A stretch of DNA of 64,000 nucleotides from JAJPKK01 sp963781195 (GTDB taxonomy: Bacteria > Pseudomonadota > Alphaproteobacteria > Rhizobiales > Xanthobacteraceae). The stretch spans positions 620,001 to 684,000 of the forward strand of contig CAWAEZ010000011.1 of assembly GCA_963781195.1 (NCBI GenBank), written 5' to 3'. The position numbers and the translations under genes were made by a program. The stretch's first letter is position 1. Every line of letters begins with the position of its first letter. The notes below the pieces were generated by a model that searched no databases, had not been told where the DNA came from, and saw only the letters and a program-made list of their open reading frames with translations. This document shows, piece by piece, positions 16,801 to 26,162 of the stretch.

Positions 16801-17922
16801 TTACCGGCTCGCCGACTTCTTCTGCTCGGGATGGAGCAGCAGCTTCTGGATGCGCCAGTTGATGATCTCGGCCACGAACAGCACGTTCTCGGACGGGCAC
16901 GCGATCTCGTGGATCCAGCCGAACTGCTTCAATTGCCGGCCGGTCTCGCCGAGCACGCCCAGCACCTTGCCGTCGAGGGTCATCTTGTAGATGCGGCCCG
17001 GATAGGAGTCGGAGGCGTACAGGACCTGGTTCGGCGCCGGCGTGATGCACAGCGCCCACGGAGCGCCCGGTGCGAAGGTGCCCCCGGTCTGCTGGTAGTT
17101 GCTCAGATCAGGCTTGTTGCCGATCACCGGGACGGTGTTCTCATCGAAGGGCACGTCGATCTTGATGGTGTTGAGGAGCGTGCCGTCGCCATCGAACACC
17201 TGGATGCGCCGGTTGGCGCGGTCGGCGACGTAGATGTTGCCTTTGGCGTCGGAGGCGATCGAGTGCACGGTGTTGAACTGGCCGGGTCCCGTGCCGGGGC
17301 CGCCCCACTGCTTCACCCACTTCCCGTTCTTGTCGTACTTGGCGACGCGCGAATTGATGTAGCCGTCGCTGATGTAGATGTTGCCCTGGGGGTCCCAGGT
17401 CACGTCGGTGGGCTGGCGGAAGCGGCCGTCCTGGGCCGGCAGCGGCGGCTTGGGGTGCTCTAGCGGATGCGAGTCGGAGTCGGACGATTCCGACTTGCGA
17501 CCGAACACCATGGCCACCTTGCCGTCCTTGTCGTTGAACTTGATGATCATGTCCGAGCCCTTGTCGGTGGCCCAGATGTTGTCGTCCTTGTCGATCCGCA
17601 CCGTGTGCGCGAACGACCAGGCATAGAGGTTGCGGCCGATCTCGCGGATGAACTTGCCGTCGGGGGTGAATTCGAGAAGCTGCGAGGCGGCGTTGCCATA
17701 GGCGGGGCCGGTGCTGCTGCCGCTGCGCGAATAGACGAAGACATTGCCCTTCGAATTGACCGCCACGCCCGCCGCTTCGCCGAGGTTCATGTCGGCCGGC
17801 AGCTTGAGGAAGTTCGGCACGGATTCGAATGGGATTTGCGGCACGCTCTCCTGTGCCCAGGCGGGAACCGCGAGGGGGGCGACCATCGCCACGCCAAGCC
17901 CCAGCAACCAATGATGCTTCAT
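16801..17922 (-). CDS. Exported NHL-repeat protein
   Basis: A 373-residue protein with a clear Sec signal peptide (MKHHWLLGLGVAMVAP..., cleavage likely after AWA near residue 24). The rest is a series of NHL-type beta-propeller blades, for example DVTWDPQGNIYISDGYINSR, VHSIASDAKGNIYVADRANR and LCITPAPNQVLYASDSYPGR. Such six-bladed propellers bind or, in the peptidyl-alpha-hydroxyglycine lyase relatives, cleave small ligands. I see no evidence for a specific reaction. It probably acts in the periplasm. It faces the preceding hypothetical gene across a shared terminator; the Bug-type gene upstream ends 154 bases before its start. Confidence 0.85.
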   Translation of the reverse strand: MKHHWLLGLGVAMVAPLAVPAWAQESVPQIPFESVPNFLKLPADMNLGEAAGVAVNSKGNVFVYSRSGSSTGPAYGNAASQLLEFTPDGKFIREIGRNLYAWSFAHTVRIDKDDNIWATDKGSDMIIKFNDKDGKVAMVFGRKSESSDSDSHPLEHPKPPLPAQDGRFRQPTDVTWDPQGNIYISDGYINSRVAKYDKNGKWVKQWGGPGTGPGQFNTVHSIASDAKGNIYVADRANRRIQVFDGDGTLLNTIKIDVPFDENTVPVIGNKPDLSNYQQTGGTFAPGAPWALCITPAPNQVLYASDSYPGRIYKMTLDGKVLGVLGETGRQLKQFGWIHEIACPSENVLFVAEIINWRIQKLLLHPEQKKSASR

Positions 17923-18076
17923 GTGTCCTCCTCCTTGATTCAGCTCGTGCGTACCGCACCCGGTTTTGTCGTCCCGGTTTGACCGGGATCGTATCCCTTC
18001 ACACGGCGGCTTTACAGCATCATTCGCACGGGCGAGGCATCCGAAGGCGCGCCGCCCGAACGCGAAGACCCGGGGC

Positions 18077-19045
18077 TCATTCCGGCTCGATGCCGGCTTC
18101 CTTGATGAGCGCCAGCCACTTCACGAGCTCCGACTTCACATAGGCGCGGAACTCGGTGCGGCCGGTGTAGAAGACATTGGTTCCGGAATCGATGAAGCGC
18201 TGATGCATCTCCGGCTTGGCGAGTATCTGCCCGATCACGACGGCCAGCCGGTCGACGATCTCCGGCGGCGTTCCCGCCGGCGCGAACATCCCGACCCAGG
18301 CGAGCAGGTCGAACCCGGGCATCACCGTTTCGGCGAGGGTCGGCACGTCGGGGATCTGGGCGTTGCGCGACAGGGTCGGCACCGCGAGCGCCCGGATCTT
18401 GCCGGCGCGGGATTGTTCGAGCCCGGTGCCGAAGTCCGGGATCGCCACGGCGATGTGCCCGGCGATGAGATCGGTCACCGCGGCGGGATTGCTGCGATAG
18501 GCGACTCGCACGACATCGATCCCGGTGCGATTCTTGATCGCCTCGCCGACGATCTGGCCGGTCGAGTTGCCGTGGCCGTATTCGAGCTTGCCGGGGTTGG
18601 CCTTGGCATAGGCGACGAGCTCGACCATCGAGCGGATCGGAAGCGCGGGATTGACCGCGACGAACGAGGGAAAGCTCCCGATCCGCGCCACCGGCTCGAA
18701 GTCCTTGATGGGATCGTAGGGGACGTTGCGGAACAGGCCCTGCGCCGCCGAATGCGTGCTGTTGGTGGTGACGAGCAGCGTGTAGCCGTCCGGCAGCGCG
18801 CGCGCCACCGCGCTCGCCGCAATGAGGCCGCCGCCGCCGACCTTGTTTTCGATCACGAAGGGCTGCCCCATCACGATCTGCAATTCATGCGCGAGAAGGC
18901 GCGCGGCGGCGTCGGTCACGCTGCCCGGCCCGAACGGAACCACGATCGTGACCTGCCGGGTCGGATACTCGGCCCGCGCCGCCACCGATACGACGACCAA
19001 CGCCGCGACCGTGGCGGCGCCGATGACCGCCCCCCGCCGACACAT
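18077..19045 (-). CDS. Bug/TctC family periplasmic binding protein
   Basis: A 322-residue solute-binding protein of the Bug (TctC) family, exported to the periplasm. The signal MCRRGAVIGAATVAALVVV ends at ARA before EYPTRQVTIVVPFGPGSVTD, the usual N-terminal sequence with the ligand loop. ENKVGGGGLIAASAVARALP and YAKANPGKLEYG are further family marks. These proteins bind small carboxylates. No tctA/tctB membrane genes lie beside it, as is common for Bug proteins, but a tartrate dehydrogenase-like gene is divergent upstream. Start unsure: a TTG at 19102 has GGGAG 8 bases upstream and would add 19 residues before the signal. Confidence 0.87.
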   Translation of the reverse strand: MCRRGAVIGAATVAALVVVSVAARAEYPTRQVTIVVPFGPGSVTDAAARLLAHELQIVMGQPFVIENKVGGGGLIAASAVARALPDGYTLLVTTNSTHSAAQGLFRNVPYDPIKDFEPVARIGSFPSFVAVNPALPIRSMVELVAYAKANPGKLEYGHGNSTGQIVGEAIKNRTGIDVVRVAYRSNPAAVTDLIAGHIAVAIPDFGTGLEQSRAGKIRALAVPTLSRNAQIPDVPTLAETVMPGFDLLAWVGMFAPAGTPPEIVDRLAVVIGQILAKPEMHQRFIDSGTNVFYTGRTEFRAYVKSELVKWLALIKEAGIEPE

Positions 19046-19350
19046 CCTTGTGAACGAGGTCCACGTGAGCGCCACCGCGGTGAACGCCTTCAACCGGCTC
19101 AATGCGGTTTCTCCCTTAATGCTTCGAGGTTTCCGGCATCGCATGGCAGCACATCATCGCAAGCTCGTCACCGGCGACGCAAGGGCTCGTCATTGGTGCC
19201 GCAGGGCGGCGGTTCAAAGTCTAGTAGACGGTCGAAACGAGGCCAGCAAGCCTGCGCTCCCGGCCGGCGAGGGATGCCGTCCCGCTCTCTTCCGCCCGTG
19301 CGGCACGTCTGTTATCAGGAGGCCCGCCGCCGTCCCCGAGGAGCCTTGCG

Positions 19351-20421
19351 ATGACGAAGACCTACCGCGTTGCGGTCATTCCCGGGGACGGGATCGGCAA
19401 GGAAGTGGTGCCGGAAGGGGTGCGCGTGCTCGAGCAGGCGGCCAAGAAACACGGCATCTCGCTGCAGCTCGACTGGTTCGACTTCGCCAATGTCGAATAC
19501 TACGAGAAGCACGGGCGCTACATGCCCGAGGACTGGAAGAACCAGATCGGCGGCCATGACGCGATCTTCTTCGGCGCGGTCGGCTGGCCGGCGAAGGTGC
19601 CGGACCACATCTCGCTGTGGGGCTCGCTGGTGCTGTTCCGGCGCGAGTTCGACCAGTACGTCAATCTGCGGCCGGTGCGCCTGATGCCCGGGGTCGCCTG
19701 CCCGCTCGCCAACAGAAAGCCCGGCGACATCGACTTCTACGTGGTGCGCGAAAACACCGAGGGCGAGTACTCCAACACGGGCGGCCGCATGTTCGCCGGC
19801 ACCGAGCGCGAGTTCGTGGTGCAGGAGACCTTCCTCACCCGAATCGGCACCGACCGCGTGCTCAAATTCGCCTTCGAGCTCGCCCAGAAACGGCCGCGCA
19901 AGCACCTCACCTCGGCGACCAAATCGAACGGCATCTCCATCACCATGCCGTACTGGGACGAGCGGGTCGAGGCGATGGCGAAGCAGTTCCCGGACGTGCG
20001 CTGGGACAAGTTCCACATCGACATCCTCACCGCCCATTTCGTGCTGCATCCCGACTGGTTCGACGTCGTGGTCGGCTCGAACCTGTTCGGCGACATTCTC
20101 TCCGATCTCGGTCCGGCGTGCACCGGAACCATCGGCATCGCGCCGAGCGGCAACATCAATCCGGAGCGCAAATTCCCCTCGGTGTTCGAGCCGGTGCACG
20201 GCTCCGCGCCCGACATCGCCGGCCAGGGCATCGCCAATCCGATCGGCCAGATCTGGTCGGCCGGGATGATGCTCGAACACCTCGGCGAGCCGGCAGCCGC
20301 GCACGCGGTGGTCCATGCGATCGAGACCGTGCTCGGCGAGAAGACCCTGCGCACCCGCGATCTCGGCGGCAATGCCGACACGACGGCCTGCGGCAAGGCG
20401 GTCGCCGAGGCGATCGATTAG
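19351..20421 (+). CDS. ttuC: Tartrate dehydrogenase / D-malate dehydrogenase-type enzyme
   Basis: A 356-residue member of the isocitrate/isopropylmalate dehydrogenase family, most like tartrate dehydrogenase/decarboxylase (NAD-dependent oxidation of tartrate or D-malate). Seen: nucleotide/substrate N terminus RVAVIPGDGIGKEVVPEGVR; FGAVGWPAKVPDHISLWG; active-site arginines in VNLRPVRLMPGV; RENTEGEYSNTGGR; metal-binding aspartates in VVGSNLFGDILSDLGPA; and NAD loop EPVHGSAPDIAGQGIANP. The WPAKVPDHISLWG block favours the tartrate branch over LeuB. Cytosolic. The divergent Bug-type gene might supply a dicarboxylate, an inference from position only. Its stop overlaps the end of the convergent ABC ATPase gene. 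Confidence 0.9.
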   Translation: MTKTYRVAVIPGDGIGKEVVPEGVRVLEQAAKKHGISLQLDWFDFANVEYYEKHGRYMPEDWKNQIGGHDAIFFGAVGWPAKVPDHISLWGSLVLFRREFDQYVNLRPVRLMPGVACPLANRKPGDIDFYVVRENTEGEYSNTGGRMFAGTEREFVVQETFLTRIGTDRVLKFAFELAQKRPRKHLTSATKSNGISITMPYWDERVEAMAKQFPDVRWDKFHIDILTAHFVLHPDWFDVVVGSNLFGDILSDLGPACTGTIGIAPSGNINPERKFPSVFEPVHGSAPDIAGQGIANPIGQIWSAGMMLEHLGEPAAAHAVVHAIETVLGEKTLRTRDLGGNADTTACGKAVAEAID

Positions 20422-21215
20422 CCGGCGCTGCGAACCGGTCCGCCGGTCTGCCACGCCGGCACGCAGACGCTGCGGCCGGACGGCGTTTCCTCGACCACGA
20501 TTTCGGTGCGGTAAAGCGCCGACAGCGTTGCGGCGGTGACGACGTCGCGCGGCCTGCCGATCACCTTGACGCCGCCCTCGGCGATGATGGCGACGCGGGT
20601 GGCGAGCAGCAGCGCGTGGTCGGGATCATGGGTCGAGAGCACGATGCCGTAGCCTTCGGCGGCGAGCTCGCGGATGCGCGCGAGCACCATCGCCTGGTTA
20701 CCGAAATCGAGGCTCGCGGTCGGCTCGTCCATGACCAGGAACGGCGCGCCCTGGGTCAGCGCCCGGGCGATCAGCACGAGTTGGCGCTGGCCGCCGGAAA
20801 TCCGGGTGTAGTCCTCGCCGGCGAGGTCGGCGATGCCGAGGCTGGCGAGCTTGCCGAGCGCGATGCGGCGGTCCTCGCTGCCCGGGCTCGCGAACGAGCG
20901 CAGCCGCGCCGTGCGTCCCATCAGGACGACGTCGAGCACGGAATAGGAGAATTCGGTGACGTGGGCCTGGGGCACATAGGCGAGGCGCTGGGCGATGTCG
21001 GAGGGCCGCAGGAATTCGAGCGGCACGCCGTCGATCGAGACCGCGCCGGCGAGCGGCGGCTGCAGCCCGAGCAGGGTGCGGAACAACGTCGTCTTGCCGG
21101 CACCGTTGGGTCCGAGCAGGCACAGCACCTCGCCCTGCAGGATCACCAGCGAAATGCCGCTTCCGACCACGCGCTCGCCGTAGCCGATGGTGAGATTATT
21201 GGCGGTGACGCGCAT
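20418..21215 (-). CDS. ABC transporter ATP-binding protein, FecE/BtuD type
   Basis: ATPase of a FecBCD-type importer for an iron complex, cobalamin, molybdate or a similar metal ligand, 265 residues. Walker A GPNGAGKTTLFRTLLG (about 37-52), Q-loop, signature ISGGQRQLVLIARAL and Walker B FLVMDEPTASLDFG are all intact. It is the last of three co-directional genes (binding protein, permease, ATPase); the gap to the permease is made of a 14-base tandem repeat. The stop overlaps the convergent ttuC stop by 4 bases. The substrate cannot be told from sequence alone. Confidence 0.93.
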   Translation of the reverse strand: MRVTANNLTIGYGERVVGSGISLVILQGEVLCLLGPNGAGKTTLFRTLLGLQPPLAGAVSIDGVPLEFLRPSDIAQRLAYVPQAHVTEFSYSVLDVVLMGRTARLRSFASPGSEDRRIALGKLASLGIADLAGEDYTRISGGQRQLVLIARALTQGAPFLVMDEPTASLDFGNQAMVLARIRELAAEGYGIVLSTHDPDHALLLATRVAIIAEGGVKVIGRPRDVVTAATLSALYRTEIVVEETPSGRSVCVPAWQTGGPVRSAG

Positions 21216-21269
21216 CGATCAGCCCCAGATCATCAGCCCCACATCGTCAACCCCACATCGTCAACCCCA
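21214..21269. repeat. 14-base tandem repeat at the permease/ATPase junction
   Basis: Four 14-base units, the last two identical (CATCGTCAACCCCA), fill the end of the permease gene and the gap to the ATPase start. Read on the coding strand each unit carries TGGGG, then a TGA and, in three of the four units, an ATG a few bases on. The array thus duplicates a ribosome-binding-site/stop/start module. One copy supplies the permease stop and the outermost leads to the real ATPase start. Confidence 0.8.
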
Positions 21270-22268
21270 GGTCCTGCGGCCGCGGGCGAGCAGCCACAGG
21301 AAGAACGGGGCGCCGAGCACGGCGGTCAGGATGCCGATCGGCGTCTCCACGCGGGCGATGCTGCGCGCCAGGGTGTCCACCAGCAGCAGGAAAGCGGCGC
21401 CGAGCAGCATCGACGCCGGCAGCAGCCGGTTGAAATTCGGTCCCACCAGCATGCGCGCGATGTGCGGCATCATCAACCCGACCCAGCCGATGACGCCGGA
21501 AATGGCGACGACGCTCGCCGTCATCAGCGTCGCCCCGGCGATCACGAGGGCACGCAGGCGCCCGACATCGACCCCGAGCGAGCGGGCCTCGTCGTCGCCG
21601 AGCGACAGGACGCCGATGCTCCAGCGCTCCATGACCAGCGGCACGGCGCCGATCAGGACCAGCGGCGCCGTGACCGCGAGGTCGGAGAGCTTGATGCCGG
21701 CGAGACTGCCGAGCAGCCAGAAGGTGATGGCGGGAAGCTGGTCATAGGGATCGGCGAGGATCTTCACCAGCGAGATGCAGGCGCCGGCGAGCGCGCCGAT
21801 GACGACGCCGGACAACACCAGGACCAGGGTGCGGTCGTGACCGCGCAGCGAGGAGGAGATGAGGAAGACGAGAAGCACGGTGGCGACACCGCCGGCGAAA
21901 GCGAGGGTCTCGATGCCGAGCACCGACAGCGACATCAGGATGCCGAGCACGGCGCCGAGCCCCGCCCCGGTGGAGACCCCGAGGATATCGGGCGACACCA
22001 GCGGGTTGCGGAACAGGGTCTGGTAGGTCGCGCCGGCCCCCGACAGTGCGGCGCCCACCAGGATGGCTGCCGCCACCCGCGGCAGCCGCACCCTTGCGAA
22101 AACGATCTCGCCGGGCGTCACCGTCCCCGTCTCGTCGCCGGCGAGCCGCCGGGTCGCACGAATGACGTCCGTCCATGTCAGCGGGAACGGGCCGTAGCCG
22201 AGCGCCACCAGGATGGCACCGAGCAGCACCAGCGTCAGCACCAGGAACACCGCCCCGCGCTTGAACAT
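21261..22268 (-). CDS. FecCD-family ABC transporter permease
   Basis: Inner-membrane permease of a metal-complex importer, 335 residues with about ten hydrophobic helices. Family motifs: RLPRVAAAILVGAALSGAGA and YQTLFRNPLVSPDILGVSTG early, GDDEARSLGVDVGRLR in the cytoplasmic coupling region, and ISGVIGWVGLMMPHIARMLVG near the end, in two pieces. The ATG at 22268 shares one base with the stop of the binding-protein gene (TGATG), which fixes the start. The last codons lie in the 14-base tandem repeat. Confidence 0.94.
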   Translation of the reverse strand: MFKRGAVFLVLTLVLLGAILVALGYGPFPLTWTDVIRATRRLAGDETGTVTPGEIVFARVRLPRVAAAILVGAALSGAGATYQTLFRNPLVSPDILGVSTGAGLGAVLGILMSLSVLGIETLAFAGGVATVLLVFLISSSLRGHDRTLVLVLSGVVIGALAGACISLVKILADPYDQLPAITFWLLGSLAGIKLSDLAVTAPLVLIGAVPLVMERWSIGVLSLGDDEARSLGVDVGRLRALVIAGATLMTASVVAISGVIGWVGLMMPHIARMLVGPNFNRLLPASMLLGAAFLLLVDTLARSIARVETPIGILTAVLGAPFFLWLLARGRRTWG

Positions 22269-23305
22269 CAGCGGCCGCGTCCCCCCGGCTGCTCCCCGGC
22301 CAGGATGCGATCGAGGGCGGCGTCGTCCGGCTCTGTCTGATAGAACAGCTTGAAGAAGGCACGCGCCGTCACGTGGATGTCCTCGGGGAAACGGTCGGGA
22401 TAGAGGAGCTTCGCGATCCATCGCAGGCCGATCGCCCGGTTGATCGAGGGCGGCGCATCGATCCAGCCGAACGGTAGCCGGGGCGCGAGGTAGACGCGCT
22501 TCGCCGTCACGGCGGGAACCGTCGCCCACAGCGGGTCGCTGGCATAACTGGCGAAGAAGTTGGGGTCCAAGGTCACGATGGTATCGGGCGCCCAGGCGAT
22601 CACCTGCTCCATGGAGACATTGGCGATGCCGCCGCGCAGACTGCCGCGCTCGGCGACATTGATGCCGCCGGCCCGCTCGATGATCTCGGTGTTGATCGAC
22701 CCGGTGAGCCCGGTTTCCAGGCCGTTCGCCCCGCGGGCGAGATAGACGCGATGACGCGACGCCGGCGGCAGATCGCGCAGCCGGTCCTCCAGCTGCTCCT
22801 CGGTCTCCTCGATGTAATCGGCGATGCGGTCGGCCCGCTCGCGCACGCCGAGGGCTTTGCCGAGAAGACGGACGGTGTCGGCGGTGCGGTCGAGCCGGCC
22901 GTCGAGCAGCAGGTAGGGTATGCCGGTCTGGTCCTGGACGCGGGCGGCGAGCGAGGCATAGGTCGGGTTGACCGAGCCGTAATCGAAGATGAGATCGGGC
23001 TTCGCCTTGAGCACGACCTCGATATTGGCGGTATCGCCGCGTCCGGTCAGCCGGCCGAGCTCGGGCAGCTCGCGCACCGCCGGCAGCAGGAACTCGCGCT
23101 CGTTGGGCCGCGGCGCGGCGCTCCAGCCGATCATCTTCTCCGGCGCCAGCACGTAGAGCACCACCGCAGCCGGAGGGCCCGCCGCCATGACACGCCCAAC
23201 GCGATCGGGGATGGCGACGAGGCGGCCCGAGGAGTCCTCGATCTGGGCCGCCGAGGCCACCGCGGGACACAGGCAAAGGACAACGAAAATAAGGAACTGC
23301 CTCAT
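22268..23305 (-). CDS. ABC transporter periplasmic substrate-binding protein, TroA/FecB-like
   Basis: A 345-residue class III binding protein for the adjacent FecCD-type permease. Signal peptide MRQFLIFVVLCLCPAVASA, then a periplasmic-binding fold: IPDRVGRVMAAGPPAAVVLY, a variable first lobe, a long spanning helix near 160-185 and the C-terminal YPDRFPEDIHVTARAFFKLF. The ATG at 23305 is chosen because it begins the signal peptide; the frame is open 60 bases further. Candidate ligands are ferric chelates, molybdate or cobalamin; no riboswitch is visible in the 104-base upstream gap that would decide. It is divergent from rnd. Confidence 0.88.
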   Translation of the reverse strand: MRQFLIFVVLCLCPAVASAAQIEDSSGRLVAIPDRVGRVMAAGPPAAVVLYVLAPEKMIGWSAAPRPNEREFLLPAVRELPELGRLTGRGDTANIEVVLKAKPDLIFDYGSVNPTYASLAARVQDQTGIPYLLLDGRLDRTADTVRLLGKALGVRERADRIADYIEETEEQLEDRLRDLPPASRHRVYLARGANGLETGLTGSINTEIIERAGGINVAERGSLRGGIANVSMEQVIAWAPDTIVTLDPNFFASYASDPLWATVPAVTAKRVYLAPRLPFGWIDAPPSINRAIGLRWIAKLLYPDRFPEDIHVTARAFFKLFYQTEPDDAALDRILAGEQPGGRGR

Positions 23306-23409
23306 GGTCCTAAGTCTCTGTGCGGGGGTGGCAGAAAATCGCATGGCCGGGAGGATATCCTGCATTTTCCGGGCGCGACAGCGCGGGCCAACTCCGGTAA
23401 GGAATCGCC

Positions 23410-24573
23410 ATGGATCTGATCACCACGACCGCGGATCTCGCGGCGGCATGCGAGCGCATGGCGCGCCACCCCTTCGTCACCGTCGATACCGAGTTCCTGC
23501 GCGAAACCACCTATTATCCGCTGTTGTGTGTCGCCCAGATGGCGACCGCGGACGAAGCCATCGTCATCGACACGCTGGCGAATGACCTCGACCTTTCCCC
23601 ATTCTTCGCGCTGATGGCGAACGAAAGCGTCACCAAGGTCTTCCATGCCGCTCGCCAGGACATCGAGATCATGTGGCATCGGGCAAAGCTCATCCCGCAT
23701 CCGATCTTCGACACTCAGGTCGCGGCGATGGTGCTGGGATACGGCGACTCGATCTCCTACGACCAGCTGGTGGCGCGAATCACCGGCGACACCCTGGACA
23801 AGTCCAACCGCTTCACCGATTGGTCGCGCCGCCCCCTCACCGCCGCCCAGGTCACCTATGCGACCTCCGACGTCACCCATCTGCGCGACGTCTTCCTGTC
23901 GCTTTCGACCGATCTGGAGAAGCGCGGGCGCACCGAATGGGTCGACGAGGAGATGGAGGTCCTGACCTCCCCCGACACCTACCGCATGGAACCCGAGACC
24001 GCCTGGGAGCGGCTGAAGACCCGGGTGCGAAAGCCGCGCGAGCTCGCCGTACTGATCGAGATCGCGGCGTGGCGGGAGCGCGAAGCGCAGTCTCGCGACG
24101 TCCCGCGCGGCAGGGTTCTCAAGGACGATGCGATCGGCGACATCGCCACCCATGCCCCGACCACCCCGGAGCGCCTCGCGGCGCTGCGTTCGCTGCCGCG
24201 GGGATTCGAACGGTCGAAATGGGGCCAGGACATCCTGGAGGCCGTGAAACGCGGGATCGCCCGCGACCCCGGCACCCTGCCCGCGCTCGACCGGCCTCGC
24301 CAGGGGGCCAATGGGTCGGCAACGGTGGAACTGCTCAAGGTCCTGCTGCGCATGACCTCGGAACGCTACGGAGTCGCCGCCAAGGTGATCGCCACGGTCG
24401 ATGATCTGGAGCGGATCGCCGCCGACGATCGCGCCGAGGTTGCCGCGCTTCACGGCTGGCGGCGCGAGCTGTTCGGCGAGCGTGCCATCGCCCTCAAGCG
24501 CGGCCAGCTCGCGCTCGCCGTGGAGAAGGGCCGGGTCGTGGTGGTCGAGCGGGGCAGCGCGCCACGCGTCTGA
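23410..24573 (+). CDS. rnd: Ribonuclease D
   Basis: 3'-5' exoribonuclease that trims tRNA precursors and other RNAs, 387 residues, cytosolic. The DEDDy exonuclease core is visible: D26 and E28 in FVTVDTEFLRE, D84 in FHAARQDIEIMW, and the Tyr/Asp pair in QVTYATSDVTHL. An HRDC domain for RNA binding follows at about residues 210-290, and a second, weaker HRDC-like region continues to the end. The start has no long upstream extension. It is divergent from the ABC importer. Confidence 0.95.
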   Translation: MDLITTTADLAAACERMARHPFVTVDTEFLRETTYYPLLCVAQMATADEAIVIDTLANDLDLSPFFALMANESVTKVFHAARQDIEIMWHRAKLIPHPIFDTQVAAMVLGYGDSISYDQLVARITGDTLDKSNRFTDWSRRPLTAAQVTYATSDVTHLRDVFLSLSTDLEKRGRTEWVDEEMEVLTSPDTYRMEPETAWERLKTRVRKPRELAVLIEIAAWREREAQSRDVPRGRVLKDDAIGDIATHAPTTPERLAALRSLPRGFERSKWGQDILEAVKRGIARDPGTLPALDRPRQGANGSATVELLKVLLRMTSERYGVAAKVIATVDDLERIAADDRAEVAALHGWRRELFGERAIALKRGQLALAVEKGRVVVVERGSAPRV

Positions 24574-24626
24574 TCTCGAAACACCGGCCTTCAGGCTTTG
24601 TCTAGAAGGCCCACCGCGAACGCCGG

Positions 24627-26162
24627 CTAATCCGTCACCACCATCGGCTCGCGTCCGATCAAGCGCGCCAGCTGGCGCAGCCGGGCGAAGATCCGCTCGC
24701 CGGCGAGGTCGCGGTGCTTGCCGCGCAGCTTGAGCTTGAGCTTGCCGCGCTCCACCACCAAGGGCGTGTAGGGCAGCACTCCGGGCATCGCTCCGGAGAC
24801 GAGATAGGCGACCCGCATGACGGCGCCGAGGACGCGGGCGCGATCGATCATGCGGGCGGTCGCCAGCTCGCGCACATGGGGCGACAGCTCGTCGTCGGCG
24901 AGACCGACATGGCGGAAGAACACGGCGAGCGCGATGAAGGCGCGGCCGGGATGGTCGACGCCGACGAACGCCGCGTGGGAGATGATGTTGAGCGATTGTT
25001 CGCCGCGATAGTCGGGATGAGCGCGCCAGCCGATATCGGCGAGAAGGCACGCCGCCCGCCGCAACCGTTTCTCCTCCAGCGTTTCGTCGATCCCCGAGGA
25101 CGCCATGAACTGGTCGGACCAGGTCGCGAGTTCTTCGCCGTGCTCGGGTGATCGTGACCGCAACACGTTGAGCTCTTGCGCGGCGGCGATCAGCGGATCG
25201 CGCTTCTTCTCCGTCTCGGAAAGCTGCGAATAGAGCAGCCCCTCGCGCACCCCGAGCGCCGATACGACGACCCGGCGCGGCCGCGCCCGGCGCACGATGT
25301 TCTCGAGCACCAGAGCCGCGTAGGCGAGCAGCGGGCGGCGCGCCGAGGTGACGATCTCGATCTTGGACAGCGTCTCCGGATCGACCCGGCGGACCAGGCT
25401 CGAGAATTCGAGCGCTTCCGCAGCCGGGATCACGTAGCCATGCATGACATGGAGCGGATATCCGGTCTGCCACATGTGAAGCCGGGTGAGCGACCGCCAA
25501 GTGCCGCCCACGGCATAGAAGTCGCGGCCGTGCCCGGCCTTGAGGATACTGACGCCGGACAGCGCCTCCCTGGTGATCTTCTCCGCCTTCGCCATCGACT
25601 TCGAGGAGAGGTCCTGCAGCGCGAGGCCGCCGAGCGGCAGCGTCAGCCCGGATCTTATCTTGACGCCGCGGACGTCGGTCAGCTCCAGCGAGCCGCCGCC
25701 GAGGTCGCCGACAATGCCGTCGGGCTTGTGAAAACCCGAGACGATGCCGAGCGCCGACAGCTCCGCCTCCCGCCGGCCGGTGAGGATGGAAATCGGCACC
25801 CCGCACACCGCCTCGGCGCGCGCGATGAACTCGCGGCCGTTCTGGGCATCGCGGCACGCGGCCGTCGCGATCGCCCACAGCTTGCCGACCCGCATGCCGC
25901 GGGCGAGCGCACGAAACCGCACCAGCGCGCCGAGCGCCTTGTCGACGGCATCCTCGGCCAACAGACCGGTCGAGAGAACCTCGCGGCCGAGGCCGGCGAG
26001 CACCTTCTCGTTGAAGGTCGGGGTCAGGCTGCGGCTCAGCCCCTCGTAGACGACGAGACGGACCGAGTTCGAGCCGATGTCGACGACCGCCACCGGCGGG
26101 CCGCTGTCGATGCGACCCTGCGCCCGCACCTTGCTGACGCGCCGAGGCCGCCGCTCATTCAA
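24627..26162 (-). CDS. ppx: Exopolyphosphatase (Ppx/GppA family)
   Basis: Hydrolyses terminal phosphates of inorganic polyphosphate (or pppGpp in GppA), 511 residues. The ASKHA-type phosphate-1 loop VAVVDIGSNSVRLVVYEG (near residue 27) and phosphate-2 loop GDLGGGSLELTDV (near 155) are intact. The C-terminal half is a helical HD-like domain. Its ATG lies inside the last codons of ppk (8-base overlap), so synthesis and breakdown of polyphosphate are encoded in one unit. An extra basic N terminus of about 20 residues precedes the catalytic domain. Confidence 0.94.
   Translation of the reverse strand: MNERRPRRVSKVRAQGRIDSGPPVAVVDIGSNSVRLVVYEGLSRSLTPTFNEKVLAGLGREVLSTGLLAEDAVDKALGALVRFRALARGMRVGKLWAIATAACRDAQNGREFIARAEAVCGVPISILTGRREAELSALGIVSGFHKPDGIVGDLGGGSLELTDVRGVKIRSGLTLPLGGLALQDLSSKSMAKAEKITREALSGVSILKAGHGRDFYAVGGTWRSLTRLHMWQTGYPLHVMHGYVIPAAEALEFSSLVRRVDPETLSKIEIVTSARRPLLAYAALVLENIVRRARPRRVVVSALGVREGLLYSQLSETEKKRDPLIAAAQELNVLRSRSPEHGEELATWSDQFMASSGIDETLEEKRLRRAACLLADIGWRAHPDYRGEQSLNIISHAAFVGVDHPGRAFIALAVFFRHVGLADDELSPHVRELATARMIDRARVLGAVMRVAYLVSGAMPGVLPYTPLVVERGKLKLKLRGKHRDLAGERIFARLRQLARLIGREPMVVTD

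Noticed and set aside
23306..23409. Cobalamin riboswitch upstream of the FecBCD-type importer
   Set aside because: The gap is too short and contains no B12-box-like sequence.
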